A stretch of 64,000 nt of DNA from Roseomonas sp. (GTDB lineage Bacteria; Pseudomonadota; Alphaproteobacteria; Acetobacterales; Acetobacteraceae), in the NCBI GenBank assembly GCA_020249265.1, contig JADCGA010000011.1, positions 228,401 through 292,400 on the forward strand. Reading direction: 5' to 3'. The notes under the pieces are model-generated. The model was not told the origin of the DNA, did not search any database, and was given only the letters and a program-made list of their open reading frames with translations. Shown in pieces: positions 1 to 8,535 of this stretch (position 1 is its first letter; the number at the start of each line of letters is the position of its first letter). Both the position numbers and the translations under genes were made by a program.

Positions 1-335
1 GGCGGCAGGACCAGCGCCATATCCTCGCGCCGGATACAAATGGCAATCGCGGTGCGGGCTTGCGGCAAGCCAGGGCGCGCGGTGGCCAGCGCCGGCAGCA
101 CGGCAGCGGCGGGGTCGCGCGCCAACAGCAATATGCCAAGCCCGATCAGCGCATTGCCGGCCGACAGCGCCGCCCAAGGCAAAGTCCCCGCGATGCAGAC
201 CAGAATCAGGATTTCCGCCACCGTCCAGCCGCCTGGCGCAAGCGTGGCCCAGGCAAGCCAGAACAGCCCCCCCATAATGGCGAAGGCCAGAACAAGAAAG
301 GCGATGCGTCGCGGCAGGATGGGCGCTTTGGTCAC
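1..335 (-). CDS. opgH: Glucans biosynthesis glucosyltransferase H, N-terminal part (cut by window edge)
   Basis: Reading the minus strand from a GTG at 335 gives 111 codons that run off the left edge without a stop. The product has two hydrophobic stretches (residues about 8-35 and 38-70) separated by a short polar link, then an arginine-rich segment ending in RTAIAICIRREDMALVLPP. That RTA-x3-C-x2-ED pattern is how the cytoplasmic glycosyltransferase domain of the OpgH/MdoH family begins. OpgH is an inner-membrane enzyme that polymerises beta-glucan for periplasmic (osmoregulated) glucans. An in-frame TAA lies four codons upstream, so the start is this GTG or an internal ATG near 274. The family call rests on a short N-terminus. 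Confidence 0.6.
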   Translation of the reverse strand, partial: MTKAPILPRRIAFLVLAFAIMGGLFWLAWATLAPGGWTVAEILILVCIAGTLPWAALSAGNALIGLGILLLARDPAAAVLPALATARPGLPQARTAIAICIRREDMALVLP

Positions 336-362
336 GGTGCTGGCTTATGCCGTGACCAAAGC
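325..362. repeat. Perfect 13-bp inverted repeat over the opgH start codon
   Basis: GCTTTGGTCACGG (325-337) is mirrored by CCGTGACCAAAGC (350-362) with a 12-nt loop. It lies between the TctC stop (386) and the opgH coding region, and its left arm contains the proposed GTG start. No T-run follows on either strand, so it is not a classical intrinsic terminator. It could be an RNA hairpin limiting opgH translation, an operator, or a Rho-assisted end of the tctC transcript. Confidence 0.6.
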
Positions 363-385
363 GGCTTGGCGATACGTCGCGGGCG

Positions 386-1357
386 TCAGTCTATCTGCGC
401 CCCGGAAGCGCGCACCACCGGCGCCCAAATCTCAACCTCTCTGCGCATGAAGGCGTCGTATTCCGCAGGGCCAAGTGGCCAGGGCTCCGCGCCGTAATCG
501 CGCACGCGCTGGGCGATGGCGGGATCATTAAGTGCCGCGACAATCTCTGCCCCCAGCCTTTCGCGGATCGCAGCCGGTACGGCGGCGGGCGCGACAATGC
601 CATACCAGGAAGCAACATCGAAATTCGGCACCCCCTGTTCTTCCAGGCTTGGCACTTCCGGCATGGTGCTGGAATGCTTCGCGGTCGAAACGCCAAGCGC
701 CTTCAACAGGCCGCCCAAAACCTGCTGGCGTGATGCCGGCGCGTTATCAATCGCGAAGAGCGTTTCACCATTCATCACCGCCGCCATGGAAGGCGCGGTG
801 CCACGATAAGGCACATGCGTCACCTCAATCCCCATGCGCATGCCAAACAGCAGCCCGGAAAGATGCGAAGACGTGCCCGACCCGGCCGAGGAAAAATTCG
901 CCCGCGCCGGATTGGCCTTGCAGAAAGCCACCAATTCCGCGACGGATTTGATTGGGCTATCGCCCTTGATGATCAGCACATTCGGCATGGCGGCGATGCG
1001 CGCCACCCCCGGCAAATCCTTGAGCGGATCAAAGGAAAGCCGCCGATAGAGCGTCGGCCCAATCCCGTGAGACGCGATGTGATTGACGTAAAAGGTATAG
1101 CCATCCGGCGCCGCACGCGCCGCGACTTCCGCCCCCACCATGCCGCCCGCCCCTGGGCGTGGGTCTATGATCATGGGCTGGCCCAGCCTTTCACGCAGCC
1201 GGTTTTCCATCATGCGCAGAAAAATATCAGAAACCCCGCCCGCCGCGCCGCCAATCACGAAGCGCAGCGGCTTATCCGGCCAGGTGCCCTGCGCCTTCAC
1301 TGCCGGTGCCGCCAAAAGCACCGCCCCAGCCGCAATCATGCTTCTGCGTGTGATCAT
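386..1357 (-). CDS. Tripartite tricarboxylate transporter substrate-binding protein (TctC/Bug family)
   Basis: A 323-residue periplasmic binding protein. It starts with a cleavable signal (MITRRSMIAAGAVLLAAPAVKA, where the mature part begins near residue 22), followed by the typical Bug opening WPDKPLRFVIGGAAGG and the HVPYRGTAPSMAAVMNGE segment that lines the ligand cleft. Family members bind carboxylates and deliver them to TctAB permeases or act as sensory proteins. No TctA or TctB gene is adjacent, so it is an orphan receptor and its ligand cannot be told. It sits 69 bp downstream of the histidine kinase on the same strand and may be co-transcribed. Confidence 0.9.
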   Translation of the reverse strand: MITRRSMIAAGAVLLAAPAVKAQGTWPDKPLRFVIGGAAGGVSDIFLRMMENRLRERLGQPMIIDPRPGAGGMVGAEVAARAAPDGYTFYVNHIASHGIGPTLYRRLSFDPLKDLPGVARIAAMPNVLIIKGDSPIKSVAELVAFCKANPARANFSSAGSGTSSHLSGLLFGMRMGIEVTHVPYRGTAPSMAAVMNGETLFAIDNAPASRQQVLGGLLKALGVSTAKHSSTMPEVPSLEEQGVPNFDVASWYGIVAPAAVPAAIRERLGAEIVAALNDPAIAQRVRDYGAEPWPLGPAEYDAFMRREVEIWAPVVRASGAQID

Positions 1358-1426
1358 GATTTATCCCCCCTTGTTACGCTTGGTTTGACCCAAGCCTAAC
1401 ATGAAAGCCCCGGCTGGGAAGGAAAA

Positions 1427-3118
1427 TCACGCCGCCGGCAGCAGCACCATGAAGCGCGCACCGGTCACGGTGCCGCTGGCATCGCGGATATTCTCCGCCG
1501 AAATGCGCCCGCGCAGCCCTTCGACAATCTGCCGGCTGATGGAAAGCCCAAGGCCAGAATGCTGGCCGAAGCGCTCTCCGCTTGGGCGTTCGGAATAGAA
1601 ACGCTCAAAAATGCTTTCAAGCTTATGTTCGGGAATGCCGGGGCCTTGGTCTTCCACCACAACCTCTATCATCGCGCCGGCATGGCGCGCAGTGACCTTC
1701 ACCGTGCCATGCGATGGGCTGAAGGAAAGCGCATTGCCGAGCAGGTTGCGGAACACCTGCACAATGCGCCCTTCCACGCCACGCACCACAAGCGGCCCGG
1801 CCTCGGCTTCCAGCAGAACCACCGGGTCATCATCATCATCGCGCGTCGCGGCGTGCAGATCAGAAAGCGCCGCCAGGATGGGCGCGATATCCACGGGCGT
1901 TGAGATGGTGCGCGACAATTCCGCATCCACGCGCGATGAATCGCTGATATCGCCAATCAGCCGATCCATCCGCACCGCATCATCGGCAATGATCGCGAGT
2001 AAGCGGTTGCGGCTGGCCGGGTCTTCCACACGGCGCAGCGTTTCAATGGCGCTGCGCACACTCGTCAACGGATTGCGCAATTCATGCGCCACATCGGCGG
2101 CAAAGCGTTCATTGGCGTCAATCCGCGCCCAAAGCGCGCGGGCGGAATTCTGCAAATCCCGCGCCAATACACCGATTTCATCATTGCGTTTCAGCAGCGC
2201 ATCCGGCACGGATTGCGCGCGGCCTTCACCTTCGCGGATGCGTTGCGTGGCACGCGCCAGATCGAGCATTGGTGTTGCGATGGTGCGCGAAAGATAAAGC
2301 GAAAGCGCCACCGTCAGGATCAAAGCGGTAGCAAACAGCAGCAGCACGGAAGCGCGGATTTCAAAGAGCCGCCGATCCACTTCACGCGCTTCACGCGTCA
2401 GCAGCACAATGCCGACACTTTGCGTGCCGCGCCGCGCAGGTTCCGCGACACTCACCAGCAGGCGGCCATCGGCGCTGCGGCGGATATAGGGGGTGACGCC
2501 GCCTTCCAGCGCCATGCGCAATTCTTCCCGCCGATCGGGGCCAAGATCGGGCTGCCAATCGAAATCCGGCGCATCGGGCGCGCTATCCACCACCATGCCG
2601 GGGCCGCCGCGCCCGCGCAGCAGGGCCGGGAAAAGGCCGACCATTCTTTCGTAAATACCGGCCACGGTGGAAGTCAGCGCGCCGCGCGGTTCCGGCGGCG
2701 GCAGCGGTTCCGCAATCACCGCGCCGCCCACCCCATCACGGATGCGGCTATCGGCGACCAACAGGCCGGCAGTGTCTAGAAGCCGAGCTTGGGTATTGGG
2801 CGAAGGGTCCACCAGGCGCCGCAGCAAGGGTCGCGCCGCTTCCAATTGCAGCACGTAGCGTTCGCCTTCGGGCCGCACCGCGGCTTCGGCGATGGCACCG
2901 GCATAGATGCGCGCCTGGGTGCGCATGGCCTCAACCTCTGCGCCCAAAAGCGCGTTCTGATATTGGTCGAGGTACAGCAGAGATGCCGCGAGCAAGGCCG
3001 GCGGCAGCGCATTCAGCAGCAGAATGCGCCGAAGCAAGGGCGAAAAGCCGCGTTTGCCCTGTTCCGGCGCAGCCTCAGCTTCCGAAAGGCGATCGAGCGG
3101 CGGGGAGGTATCGGGCAC
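1427..3118 (-). CDS. ChvG/ExoS-like sensor histidine kinase
   Basis: A 563-aa membrane kinase. TM1 is about residues 31-50, a periplasmic sensor region of about 200 residues follows, TM2 is about 256-278, then a HAMP linker. The H-box is DVAHELRNPLTS with phospho-acceptor His345, the N-box is FRNLLGNA (about 457-464), G1 is DQGPGIPE (about 490-497), F-box FERFYSERP and G2 GLGLS. The opening RRILLLNALPPALLA...YLDQYQNAL matches the ChvG-type N-terminal sensor domain of alphaproteobacterial kinases that respond to acidity and envelope stress. In relatives the partner regulator ChvI lies next to it and HprK follows; neither is here, so its regulator must be elsewhere. The ChvG assignment is by sequence pattern. 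Confidence 0.85.
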   Translation of the reverse strand: MPDTSPPLDRLSEAEAAPEQGKRGFSPLLRRILLLNALPPALLAASLLYLDQYQNALLGAEVEAMRTQARIYAGAIAEAAVRPEGERYVLQLEAARPLLRRLVDPSPNTQARLLDTAGLLVADSRIRDGVGGAVIAEPLPPPEPRGALTSTVAGIYERMVGLFPALLRGRGGPGMVVDSAPDAPDFDWQPDLGPDRREELRMALEGGVTPYIRRSADGRLLVSVAEPARRGTQSVGIVLLTREAREVDRRLFEIRASVLLLFATALILTVALSLYLSRTIATPMLDLARATQRIREGEGRAQSVPDALLKRNDEIGVLARDLQNSARALWARIDANERFAADVAHELRNPLTSVRSAIETLRRVEDPASRNRLLAIIADDAVRMDRLIGDISDSSRVDAELSRTISTPVDIAPILAALSDLHAATRDDDDDPVVLLEAEAGPLVVRGVEGRIVQVFRNLLGNALSFSPSHGTVKVTARHAGAMIEVVVEDQGPGIPEHKLESIFERFYSERPSGERFGQHSGLGLSISRQIVEGLRGRISAENIRDASGTVTGARFMVLLPAA

Positions 3119-3167
3119 GGCGCGGGTTTAACGCGGAACGCGCGCCAAGGAAATCTCGCCCTGCTGA

Positions 3168-3710
3168 TCAACCCCTACGAATAGGCGGCACGCTGCCCCC
3201 ACCCTGAGGCGGCGGCGCGCCCCACCCCCCGGAAGGTGGCGGCGGAGGTCCTTGCGGCTGCCATCCCCCCGGCGCTTGCTGCGGATAGGGTGGCTGATAG
3301 CCCCCGCCATAGCCACCGGGAGGAAGCTCCGGCGCCAGCGGGTCAGGGCCAAAGCGATTATCGCCAGGCGTGCCGCGCAGAAAGCCCGCGACGATGAAGG
3401 CCCAGAGCCAGCCGATCAGAGGGATGAAATTCACCAGCACCCACCAGCCGGATTTGTCACGGTCATGCCAACGCTTGGCCTGCCCGGCGAGGCCGATCCA
3501 AAGCCCAACCAGGCCCGCGATGATGGAAAACATGCCCATATTGACATCACCCATGCCGGATTTATCGGGCAGGGCATTTCGCGGGGTGCCAAATTGCGTA
3601 TCCAGCACACCGGCGGCGAAATTGATGGCAATCGGGATCAGAAAATAGAAGATCCACCAGGTCTTGCGGCTGATGCGGCCATTGAAGCTGAACCATTGAG
3701 CCAAGGTCAT
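3168..3710 (-). CDS. DUF805 family inner-membrane protein with Gly/Pro-rich tail
   Basis: 180 aa. It opens with the DUF805 signature (WFSFNGRISRKTWWIFYFL) and has about three hydrophobic segments between residues 18 and 110, including RWHDRDKSGWWVLVNFIPLIG, shared across the family. The last 55 residues are a low-complexity tail of Gly, Pro and Gln ending GGGSVPPIRRG, a cytoplasmic or periplasmic extension found in some members. DUF805 proteins have no established function. AAGGGA precedes the ATG at 3710. It lies 49 bp upstream of the kinase gene on the same strand. Confidence 0.88.
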   Translation of the reverse strand: MTLAQWFSFNGRISRKTWWIFYFLIPIAINFAAGVLDTQFGTPRNALPDKSGMGDVNMGMFSIIAGLVGLWIGLAGQAKRWHDRDKSGWWVLVNFIPLIGWLWAFIVAGFLRGTPGDNRFGPDPLAPELPPGGYGGGYQPPYPQQAPGGWQPQGPPPPPSGGWGAPPPQGGGSVPPIRRG

Positions 3711-3773
3711 GGGCTTTTTCCCTTGCGACGTACAGAAAGATTAGCCTTTCTTGCAGCCCAAGGGAATCACCGC

Positions 3774-4424
3774 TCAGCCCCCCAACAACAACCCCGGCAA
3801 AGCCGCCATATCCGCAAAAGGCTCCGCCCCATGCGCCGCCAGCACACCAGCAGGGCTTTCATGGCAGAAGCCCATCACGCGGCAACCAGCCGCTCGCCCC
3901 GCGCGCACGCCGGGCGCGCTATCCTCAATCACCACGCAATCCTGCGGCGCCGCACCACAGGCGGCGGCGGCGGCCAGGTACATATCCGGCCAGGGCTTGG
4001 GGCGCGGCACATCCTCATAGGAAAACACCCGCCCGGCGAAAATTTGCGCCAGCCCCAGGCTCCGCATCTTCGCGGCCAATTCAAAGCGCGCGGAATTGGA
4101 AGCCACCGCCACCGGCACACCTGCGGCAGCAAAGGCACGCACCGCTTCCACCGCACCTGGAATGGCCAGCGTTTCTTCCGCCATGCGCCGCGCGATCAGC
4201 GTCGAGATTTCCTGCCCCCATTCGGGCGGCAGCAGCCCGACGCGCGCTTCAATGCGGGGCAGCATATCGGGCAGCGCCAGCCCCAGAAATGTCTCCCGCG
4301 CTTCGGCTGCCGTCATGGGCCAGCCGCGCAGAGTCATTTCCTCGGCGACAATGCTATTCACCACCAATTCGGAATCAGCGAGCACACCATCGCAATCAAA
4401 CAGGATGGCGGCGGGGCGCTTCAT
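3774..4424 (-). CDS. HAD-superfamily hydrolase (phosphoglycolate phosphatase / beta-PGM-like)
   Basis: 216 aa. The four HAD motifs are in order: nucleophile FDCDGVLADSE (Asp9, Asp11), VASNS as motif II, KPWPDMYLAAA with the motif III lysine, and VIEDSAPGVRAG as motif IV. A helical cap lies between motifs I and II, typical of subclass IA sugar-phosphate or phosphoglycolate phosphatases. The substrate cannot be inferred. The start overlaps the ferrochelatase stop by 4 bp (ATGA), implying translational coupling with hemH, although a role in haem synthesis does not follow from that. Confidence 0.88.
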   Translation of the reverse strand: MKRPAAILFDCDGVLADSELVVNSIVAEEMTLRGWPMTAAEARETFLGLALPDMLPRIEARVGLLPPEWGQEISTLIARRMAEETLAIPGAVEAVRAFAAAGVPVAVASNSARFELAAKMRSLGLAQIFAGRVFSYEDVPRPKPWPDMYLAAAAACGAAPQDCVVIEDSAPGVRAGRAAGCRVMGFCHESPAGVLAAHGAEPFADMAALPGLLLGG

Positions 4425-5551
4425 GCCTCGGCTTTGGCGCGCGCCACATTTTCGACGCGCAGCTTCTCATGCGGGCAATCGCGATGCTGCTTCGGGCATT
4501 GCCGCCCGCCCGCGAAGGAACACAGGCTGCGCCCTGATTGCAGCGCACCGCGCACCAGCCCCGCCAAGGATGCAATGAAGGCCGGATCGCTATTCTGCGC
4601 CGGCACGCGGAAATAGCCGGGGATGCCCAGATGTTCGGCCTCCTCCCGGTATTCCACATCCAATTCCACCAGGGTTTCGGAATGCTCCGACACAAAGGCG
4701 ATGGGGCAGATCAGGATCGCGGTTTTTTCTTTCGCCGCGCGTTCAATCTCGCCTTCCGTGGAAGGCCCGATCCAGACCTGCGGCGTCACGCGGGATTGAT
4801 AGCAGACAATGTGGTCAAGTTCCAGCATCGCCAGTTCAGCAACCACGGCGGCGACGGTTTGCTCGACCTGCCATTGATAGGGATCACCCGCCTTCACAAT
4901 GGATTCCGGCAGGCCATGGGCGGAAAACAACACGCGGAGCGGCACTTCCGCCGGCAATTCCGCGCGCGCCTTGGCATAGGCTTCACGTACCAGCCGCGCG
5001 GTGGCCGCCGCAAAACCCTGATCCGAATGCCAGCAACACAGCGCCGTGGTCGGCACATCCATCCCGATGTTGCGCGTAGCTTCCTGCCAGGCAACCAGGC
5101 TTGATCCCGTGGTGGTGGTGGAGAATTGTGGATAAAGCGGCACCAGCAGCACGCGATCCGGCGCCCAGTCCTTCACGGCGCGGGCGCATTCATCACTCAT
5201 CGGGTGCCAATAGCGCATGGCCACAAAGCAACGGGTTTCCGTGCCCGGTTCATTAGCCAGGGCAGCTTCCAGGCTGCTCGCCTGTTCTTCCGTCAATTCC
5301 CGCAGTGGCGAACGCCCACCCAGCACGGCATAGTTTTCCTGCGCCGGCTTGGTGCGGCGCCAGGCGATCAGCCGGCCCAGCCAGGGGCGCACAAAGCCCG
5401 GCACGCGCAGAATGGCGGGGTCAGTGAAAAGATTGACCAGAAATGGTCGCACGCTTTCCGGCGCATCGGGGCCGCCGAGGTTGAACAGCACAATAGCCAG
5501 GCGCTGGCGGCGCGGCGTTGCGGGCATCATCTGATCCATGCGCCCGCACAT
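4421..5551 (-). CDS. hemH: Ferrochelatase (protoporphyrin ferro-lyase)
   Basis: Up to 376 aa (several Met codons within the first nine residues could be the start). It inserts Fe2+ into protoporphyrin IX, the last step of haem b synthesis. Diagnostic segments are VLFNLGGPDAPE near the start, FSAHGLPESIVKAGDPY with catalytic His about 212, and PIAFVSEHSETLVELD with the conserved Glu. After the catalytic core there is a tail with Cys about 344, 352 and 359 (C-x7-C-x6-C), the arrangement seen in ferrochelatases that carry a C-terminal [2Fe-2S] cluster; cluster binding here is inferred. The gene overlaps the downstream HAD gene and lies 71 bp below secB on the same strand. Confidence 0.95.
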   Translation of the reverse strand: MCGRMDQMMPATPRRQRLAIVLFNLGGPDAPESVRPFLVNLFTDPAILRVPGFVRPWLGRLIAWRRTKPAQENYAVLGGRSPLRELTEEQASSLEAALANEPGTETRCFVAMRYWHPMSDECARAVKDWAPDRVLLVPLYPQFSTTTTGSSLVAWQEATRNIGMDVPTTALCCWHSDQGFAAATARLVREAYAKARAELPAEVPLRVLFSAHGLPESIVKAGDPYQWQVEQTVAAVVAELAMLELDHIVCYQSRVTPQVWIGPSTEGEIERAAKEKTAILICPIAFVSEHSETLVELDVEYREEAEHLGIPGYFRVPAQNSDPAFIASLAGLVRGALQSGRSLCSFAGGRQCPKQHRDCPHEKLRVENVARAKAEA

Positions 5552-5622
5552 GACATGCGCGGGCCGGGGGTCAAGGGTTCAAATCGCCCGAGGGCGCGTT
5601 TTTTCGCCCCCAAGCGGCAGAT

Positions 5623-6132
5623 TCAGGCATTTCCTTGGGCAGGGGCGGCAGCAACCTGCTGCTGCGCGCGGCGATTCTGCCAAAGAGCGACGAAATCAAT
5701 CGGTGCCAGCATCACGGGCGGGAAGCCGCCATCGCGGGTCACCTCGGCCAGGATATTGCGCGCGAAGGGGAACAGCAGCCGCGGGCATTCCACCAGCAGC
5801 ACGGGTTCCATCATCTCCGGCGCGATGCCGTTCAGGGTGAAAATGCCGCAATAGACCAGTTCGGCGATGAAGGCCGTGGTTTCGGTGCCGATCTTGGCTT
5901 CGCAGCGGATTTGCAGCGTGACCTCAAAATTCTCCTGGCCTTCCTGCAGGCGCCGGGCCTGGACATCCAGCGCAATATCCACCTTCGGCGCTTCGCGGAG
6001 GTTGATGAAGATTTGCGGCGCGCCCGGCACTTCGAAGGACAAATCCTTGGTGTATTGCAGATTGAGCGTGATCGGGCTCGGCGCCATGGCGCCGGGCGGT
6101 TTCGCGGGCGTGGCAGAGGATTGTTCAGACAT
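5623..6132 (-). CDS. secB: Protein-export chaperone SecB
   Basis: 169 aa, the usual SecB length. It is a cytoplasmic tetrameric chaperone that keeps preproteins unfolded and hands them to SecA. The sequence holds the family core: ITLNLQYTKDLSFEVPGAP, then VDIALDVQARRL, an amphipathic beta strand region, and CPRLLFPFARNILAEVTRDG followed by PVMLAPIDFVALWQ. The N-terminal 18 residues are a flexible Ala/Pro stretch. AAAGG precedes the ATG at 6132. It is in the same orientation as lolA (85 bp upstream) and hemH. Confidence 0.96.
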   Translation of the reverse strand: MSEQSSATPAKPPGAMAPSPITLNLQYTKDLSFEVPGAPQIFINLREAPKVDIALDVQARRLQEGQENFEVTLQIRCEAKIGTETTAFIAELVYCGIFTLNGIAPEMMEPVLLVECPRLLFPFARNILAEVTRDGGFPPVMLAPIDFVALWQNRRAQQQVAAAPAQGNA

Positions 6133-6217
6133 GGCAAAGCCTTTCGAAGCGGCTGGAAGCGACGGTTATTGGCGGGGGCGGTAGCACGCGGGGGCCGGGG
6201 CGGCAAACCGCCCTTGC

Positions 6218-6856
6218 TTACCTGCCCCCCGACCAACCCGGCTCAAAAAACTGCGGATGGTTGAATTGGAACATGCGCGCATTCAGCGCCAGCCCGGTTT
6301 CAATCTGCGTCAGCGTCACGCGGGTTTCCCGCCCCTGCGCATCCAAAACCGCCCATTGGCGCAATTCCAGCGGTTCCGGCTGGAACACCAGAGTCAAGGA
6401 GCCTTCGCGCGGGTCGCTGGTGCGGAACAGGGTAATGCGCAGAAACCCGCCATCGCGCTGGATGCGGCTGATGGTGACATCCCCGGAAAGCCGGATTTCC
6501 GGGCGCAGCAGCATCCCAAGCGGGGTGGCGCTGGTGGGTAGCGTGGTGGGCGCCTTCAATTCCCGGTCATAGAGCAGGAATTGGTTGCCATCCGCCACCA
6601 GCAGCAGCGGTTCCGGCGGGTCGTAATCGAACCGCATCCGCCCAGGGCGGGAGATATAGGCCCAGCCCTGGGCCGAGGCACCATTATGCGCGATTTGCAG
6701 AAACCGCGCGCGGAGCGTGTTCAGCCGGTTCAAATAGGCCTCAACAGCCGCGATATCGCGGCGGTCGCGTTCGGAAAGCGCCGCCCCCTGGGCCAGGGCG
6801 GGGAGCGGCAGCAAAAGCGGGGTAGCAAGCAGGGCGCGGCGAAACATGTGCCTCAT
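6218..6856 (-). CDS. lolA: Outer-membrane lipoprotein carrier protein LolA
   Basis: 212 aa from the ATG at 6856; the longer open frame upstream overlaps the divergent gene and is not credible. It has a signal peptide (MFRRALLATPLLLPLPALAQ) and then the LolA beta-barrel region with ARFLQIAHNGASAQGWAYISRPGRMRF cut short here to its hallmark GWAYISRPGRMRFDYDPP and the later DGNQFLLYDREL. LolA ferries lipoproteins across the periplasm from LolCDE to the outer membrane. A second Met three codons in is an alternative start. It is divergent from the CMD-fold gene at 6947 with a 90-bp intergenic region that must hold both promoters. Confidence 0.9.
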   Translation of the reverse strand: MRHMFRRALLATPLLLPLPALAQGAALSERDRRDIAAVEAYLNRLNTLRARFLQIAHNGASAQGWAYISRPGRMRFDYDPPEPLLLVADGNQFLLYDRELKAPTTLPTSATPLGMLLRPEIRLSGDVTISRIQRDGGFLRITLFRTSDPREGSLTLVFQPEPLELRQWAVLDAQGRETRVTLTQIETGLALNARMFQFNHPQFFEPGWSGGR

Positions 6857-6946
6857 GTGGACTGCCTGGGCGCAGAGGGGAAGGCCCCTGGCGCTTGCCT
6901 GATCCCTGGGGGGCGTTAGCTTGCCCCCGCATTGAGGGGGTGGGCC

Positions 6947-7723
6947 ATGACAGAACGCGAGGAGCTGAACCGGCTGGGCAGGGCTGAGCGCGCTGAGATT
7001 TTCGGCGCCGGCGATGCTGCCTTGGCCAATGATGCGCTTGGCTTTGGCGATCTGATGGCCGAGCTTGTCTATGGCCAAATCTGGAACCGCCCCGGCCTGT
7101 CCCGTCAGGAACGCATGGCGGTGACGCTTGCTGTGCTCTGTTCCGTGCAAAACCAGGCGCAGCTTCGCCGCCATGTCGCGGCTGCGCTGAAGCTTGGCCT
7201 GACGCCCCGCGCCATTGTGGAAATCCTGATCCAGATCGGCATTTATCGCGGCTTCGCCGCATCCGAAACCGCGCTCGAAACCGCATGCGCAGTTTTTGCC
7301 GAACAGGGGATTGCACTGGAAATTGACCCACCACGGGCAGATTCGCTGGAAGTGCTGATGGGTCGCGGGCGGGAATTGCAGGGCGCGCTGCATGCGGAAC
7401 GCCGCAATGAAGGCCATGCCGCGCCAGATAACCCCGTCACGGGCAGCATCTATCCGCTGGTGGTGCAGTATTGCTATGGCGAGATTTGGGATCGCCCAGG
7501 GCTTGATCGGCGGGTGCGCGCGCTTTGCGCCGTGGCATCCTTCGCTGCGCTGGATCATGATATTCTGCTGCGGAAGTTCATCCTCTCCGCGCTCAATATC
7601 GGTGCCAGCAGAACCGATATCACCGAAGCGCTGATCCAGGGCGGGCCCTATAACGGCTTCGCCTTCATGCTGAAGGCGCTGAATATCGCGCAGGAAGCCT
7701 TTGCTTCGCTGGATAAGGCTTGA
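6947..7723 (+). CDS. Carboxymuconolactone decarboxylase (CMD/AhpD-fold) protein, tandem domains
   Basis: 258 aa from the ATG at 6947, preceded by GAGGGGG. Two CMD-like repeats are visible: residues about 27-105 (GQIWNRPGLSRQERMAVTLA ... RHVAAALKLG) and about 145-240 (GEIWDRPGLDRRVRALCAVA ... ALNIGASRTDITE). Single-domain relatives decarboxylate gamma-carboxymuconolactone in beta-ketoadipate catabolism or act as AhpD-like peroxidases. The CxxC of AhpD is absent, so a peroxidase role is unlikely; the real substrate is unknown. It starts a plus-strand run with the DUF2272, OYE and SelO genes. Confidence 0.85.
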   Translation: MTEREELNRLGRAERAEIFGAGDAALANDALGFGDLMAELVYGQIWNRPGLSRQERMAVTLAVLCSVQNQAQLRRHVAAALKLGLTPRAIVEILIQIGIYRGFAASETALETACAVFAEQGIALEIDPPRADSLEVLMGRGRELQGALHAERRNEGHAAPDNPVTGSIYPLVVQYCYGEIWDRPGLDRRVRALCAVASFAALDHDILLRKFILSALNIGASRTDITEALIQGGPYNGFAFMLKALNIAQEAFASLDKA

Positions 7724-7731
7724 ACGCAAGC

Positions 7732-8535
7732 ATGCTGAAGGCTCGGCTTTATCTCGCATTGCTGCTGACGGTGTTGCTTGCGGCCTGCGCCGTGGCGCCG
7801 CCGGCCCCACGGGAAGCGCCGCTTTCCTACCCGCCGCTGGCGCGCGAACGCATGCTCCGCATCGCCATCGCGGAATGGGAAGAATGGGGGCGCCAGGTCT
7901 CAGACCGGGAGCCTGGCCCAGCGCAGGAATCGGACCCCACCGGCTTCCCGCGCCTGCAAGCCTATTGGCGGGCGGTGCCTGAAGGGGGCGACATCATCAC
8001 GCGCAATCGCGCGCTTTTCCGCGCGGGGTATGAAGGGCAGTGGCAGCAGGATGCCTGGTCCGCCGCCTTCATTTCTTTTGTGATGCAGACAGCCGGGGTT
8101 GATGCGCGGGAATTCCGGCCTTCCGCCGCGCATGGCACCAGCATTGATGGCATGGTCGCCGATGCGCGGGATTTTCCGCATCAGGCACCCTTCATCCCGC
8201 ATCGGGTGCGGGACCGCGTTGCTCAGCCGGGGGATTTGCTCTGCGCCGATCGTTCACGCGCGCCGCTGGCCCATTGGCAGGACCGCGCCGGGGATCAGGG
8301 GCGGTTTCGGCCCATGCATTGCGATATTGTCATCCGCAACCATCACGGCATGGTTGAAGCCATTGGCGGCAATATCCGCGATGCGGTGACCAAGGCCCGC
8401 TTCCCAACCGATAGGCGCGGCATTTTGCTGCCCGCCCCCCCTGGCGCGCCGCAATGGTTCGCCATATTCGAAAACCGACTTGGGCGGCTGCCGCCCTGGA
8501 CCGCCCTGCCCAACCCGGAGGCTTCACGCCCGTGA
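7732..8535 (+). CDS. DUF2272 domain lipoprotein
   Basis: 267 aa starting at the ATG at 7732. The N-terminus MLKARLYLALLLTVLLAAC carries a lipobox (LLAAC) with the lipidated Cys at residue 19, so the mature protein is membrane anchored. The remaining chain resembles DUF2272 (GYEGQWQQDAWSAAFISFVM and later MHCDIVIRNHHG), a fold with Cys/His residues reminiscent of NlpC/P60-type hydrolases; whether it is a hydrolase is not shown by the sequence. An in-frame TTG at 7720 would overlap the preceding stop but would add residues before the signal peptide. It ends in a 4-bp GTGA overlap with the OYE gene. Confidence 0.8.
   Translation: MLKARLYLALLLTVLLAACAVAPPAPREAPLSYPPLARERMLRIAIAEWEEWGRQVSDREPGPAQESDPTGFPRLQAYWRAVPEGGDIITRNRALFRAGYEGQWQQDAWSAAFISFVMQTAGVDAREFRPSAAHGTSIDGMVADARDFPHQAPFIPHRVRDRVAQPGDLLCADRSRAPLAHWQDRAGDQGRFRPMHCDIVIRNHHGMVEAIGGNIRDAVTKARFPTDRRGILLPAPPGAPQWFAIFENRLGRLPPWTALPNPEASRP

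Noticed and set aside
40..497. Plus-strand open frames at the left edge
   Set aside because: They lie opposite opgH and tctC, have low-complexity products and no start context.
6198..6213. GGGCGG-CAAA-CCGCCC hairpin after lolA
   Set aside because: Only 6 bp and no T-run on either strand; too weak to call a terminator.
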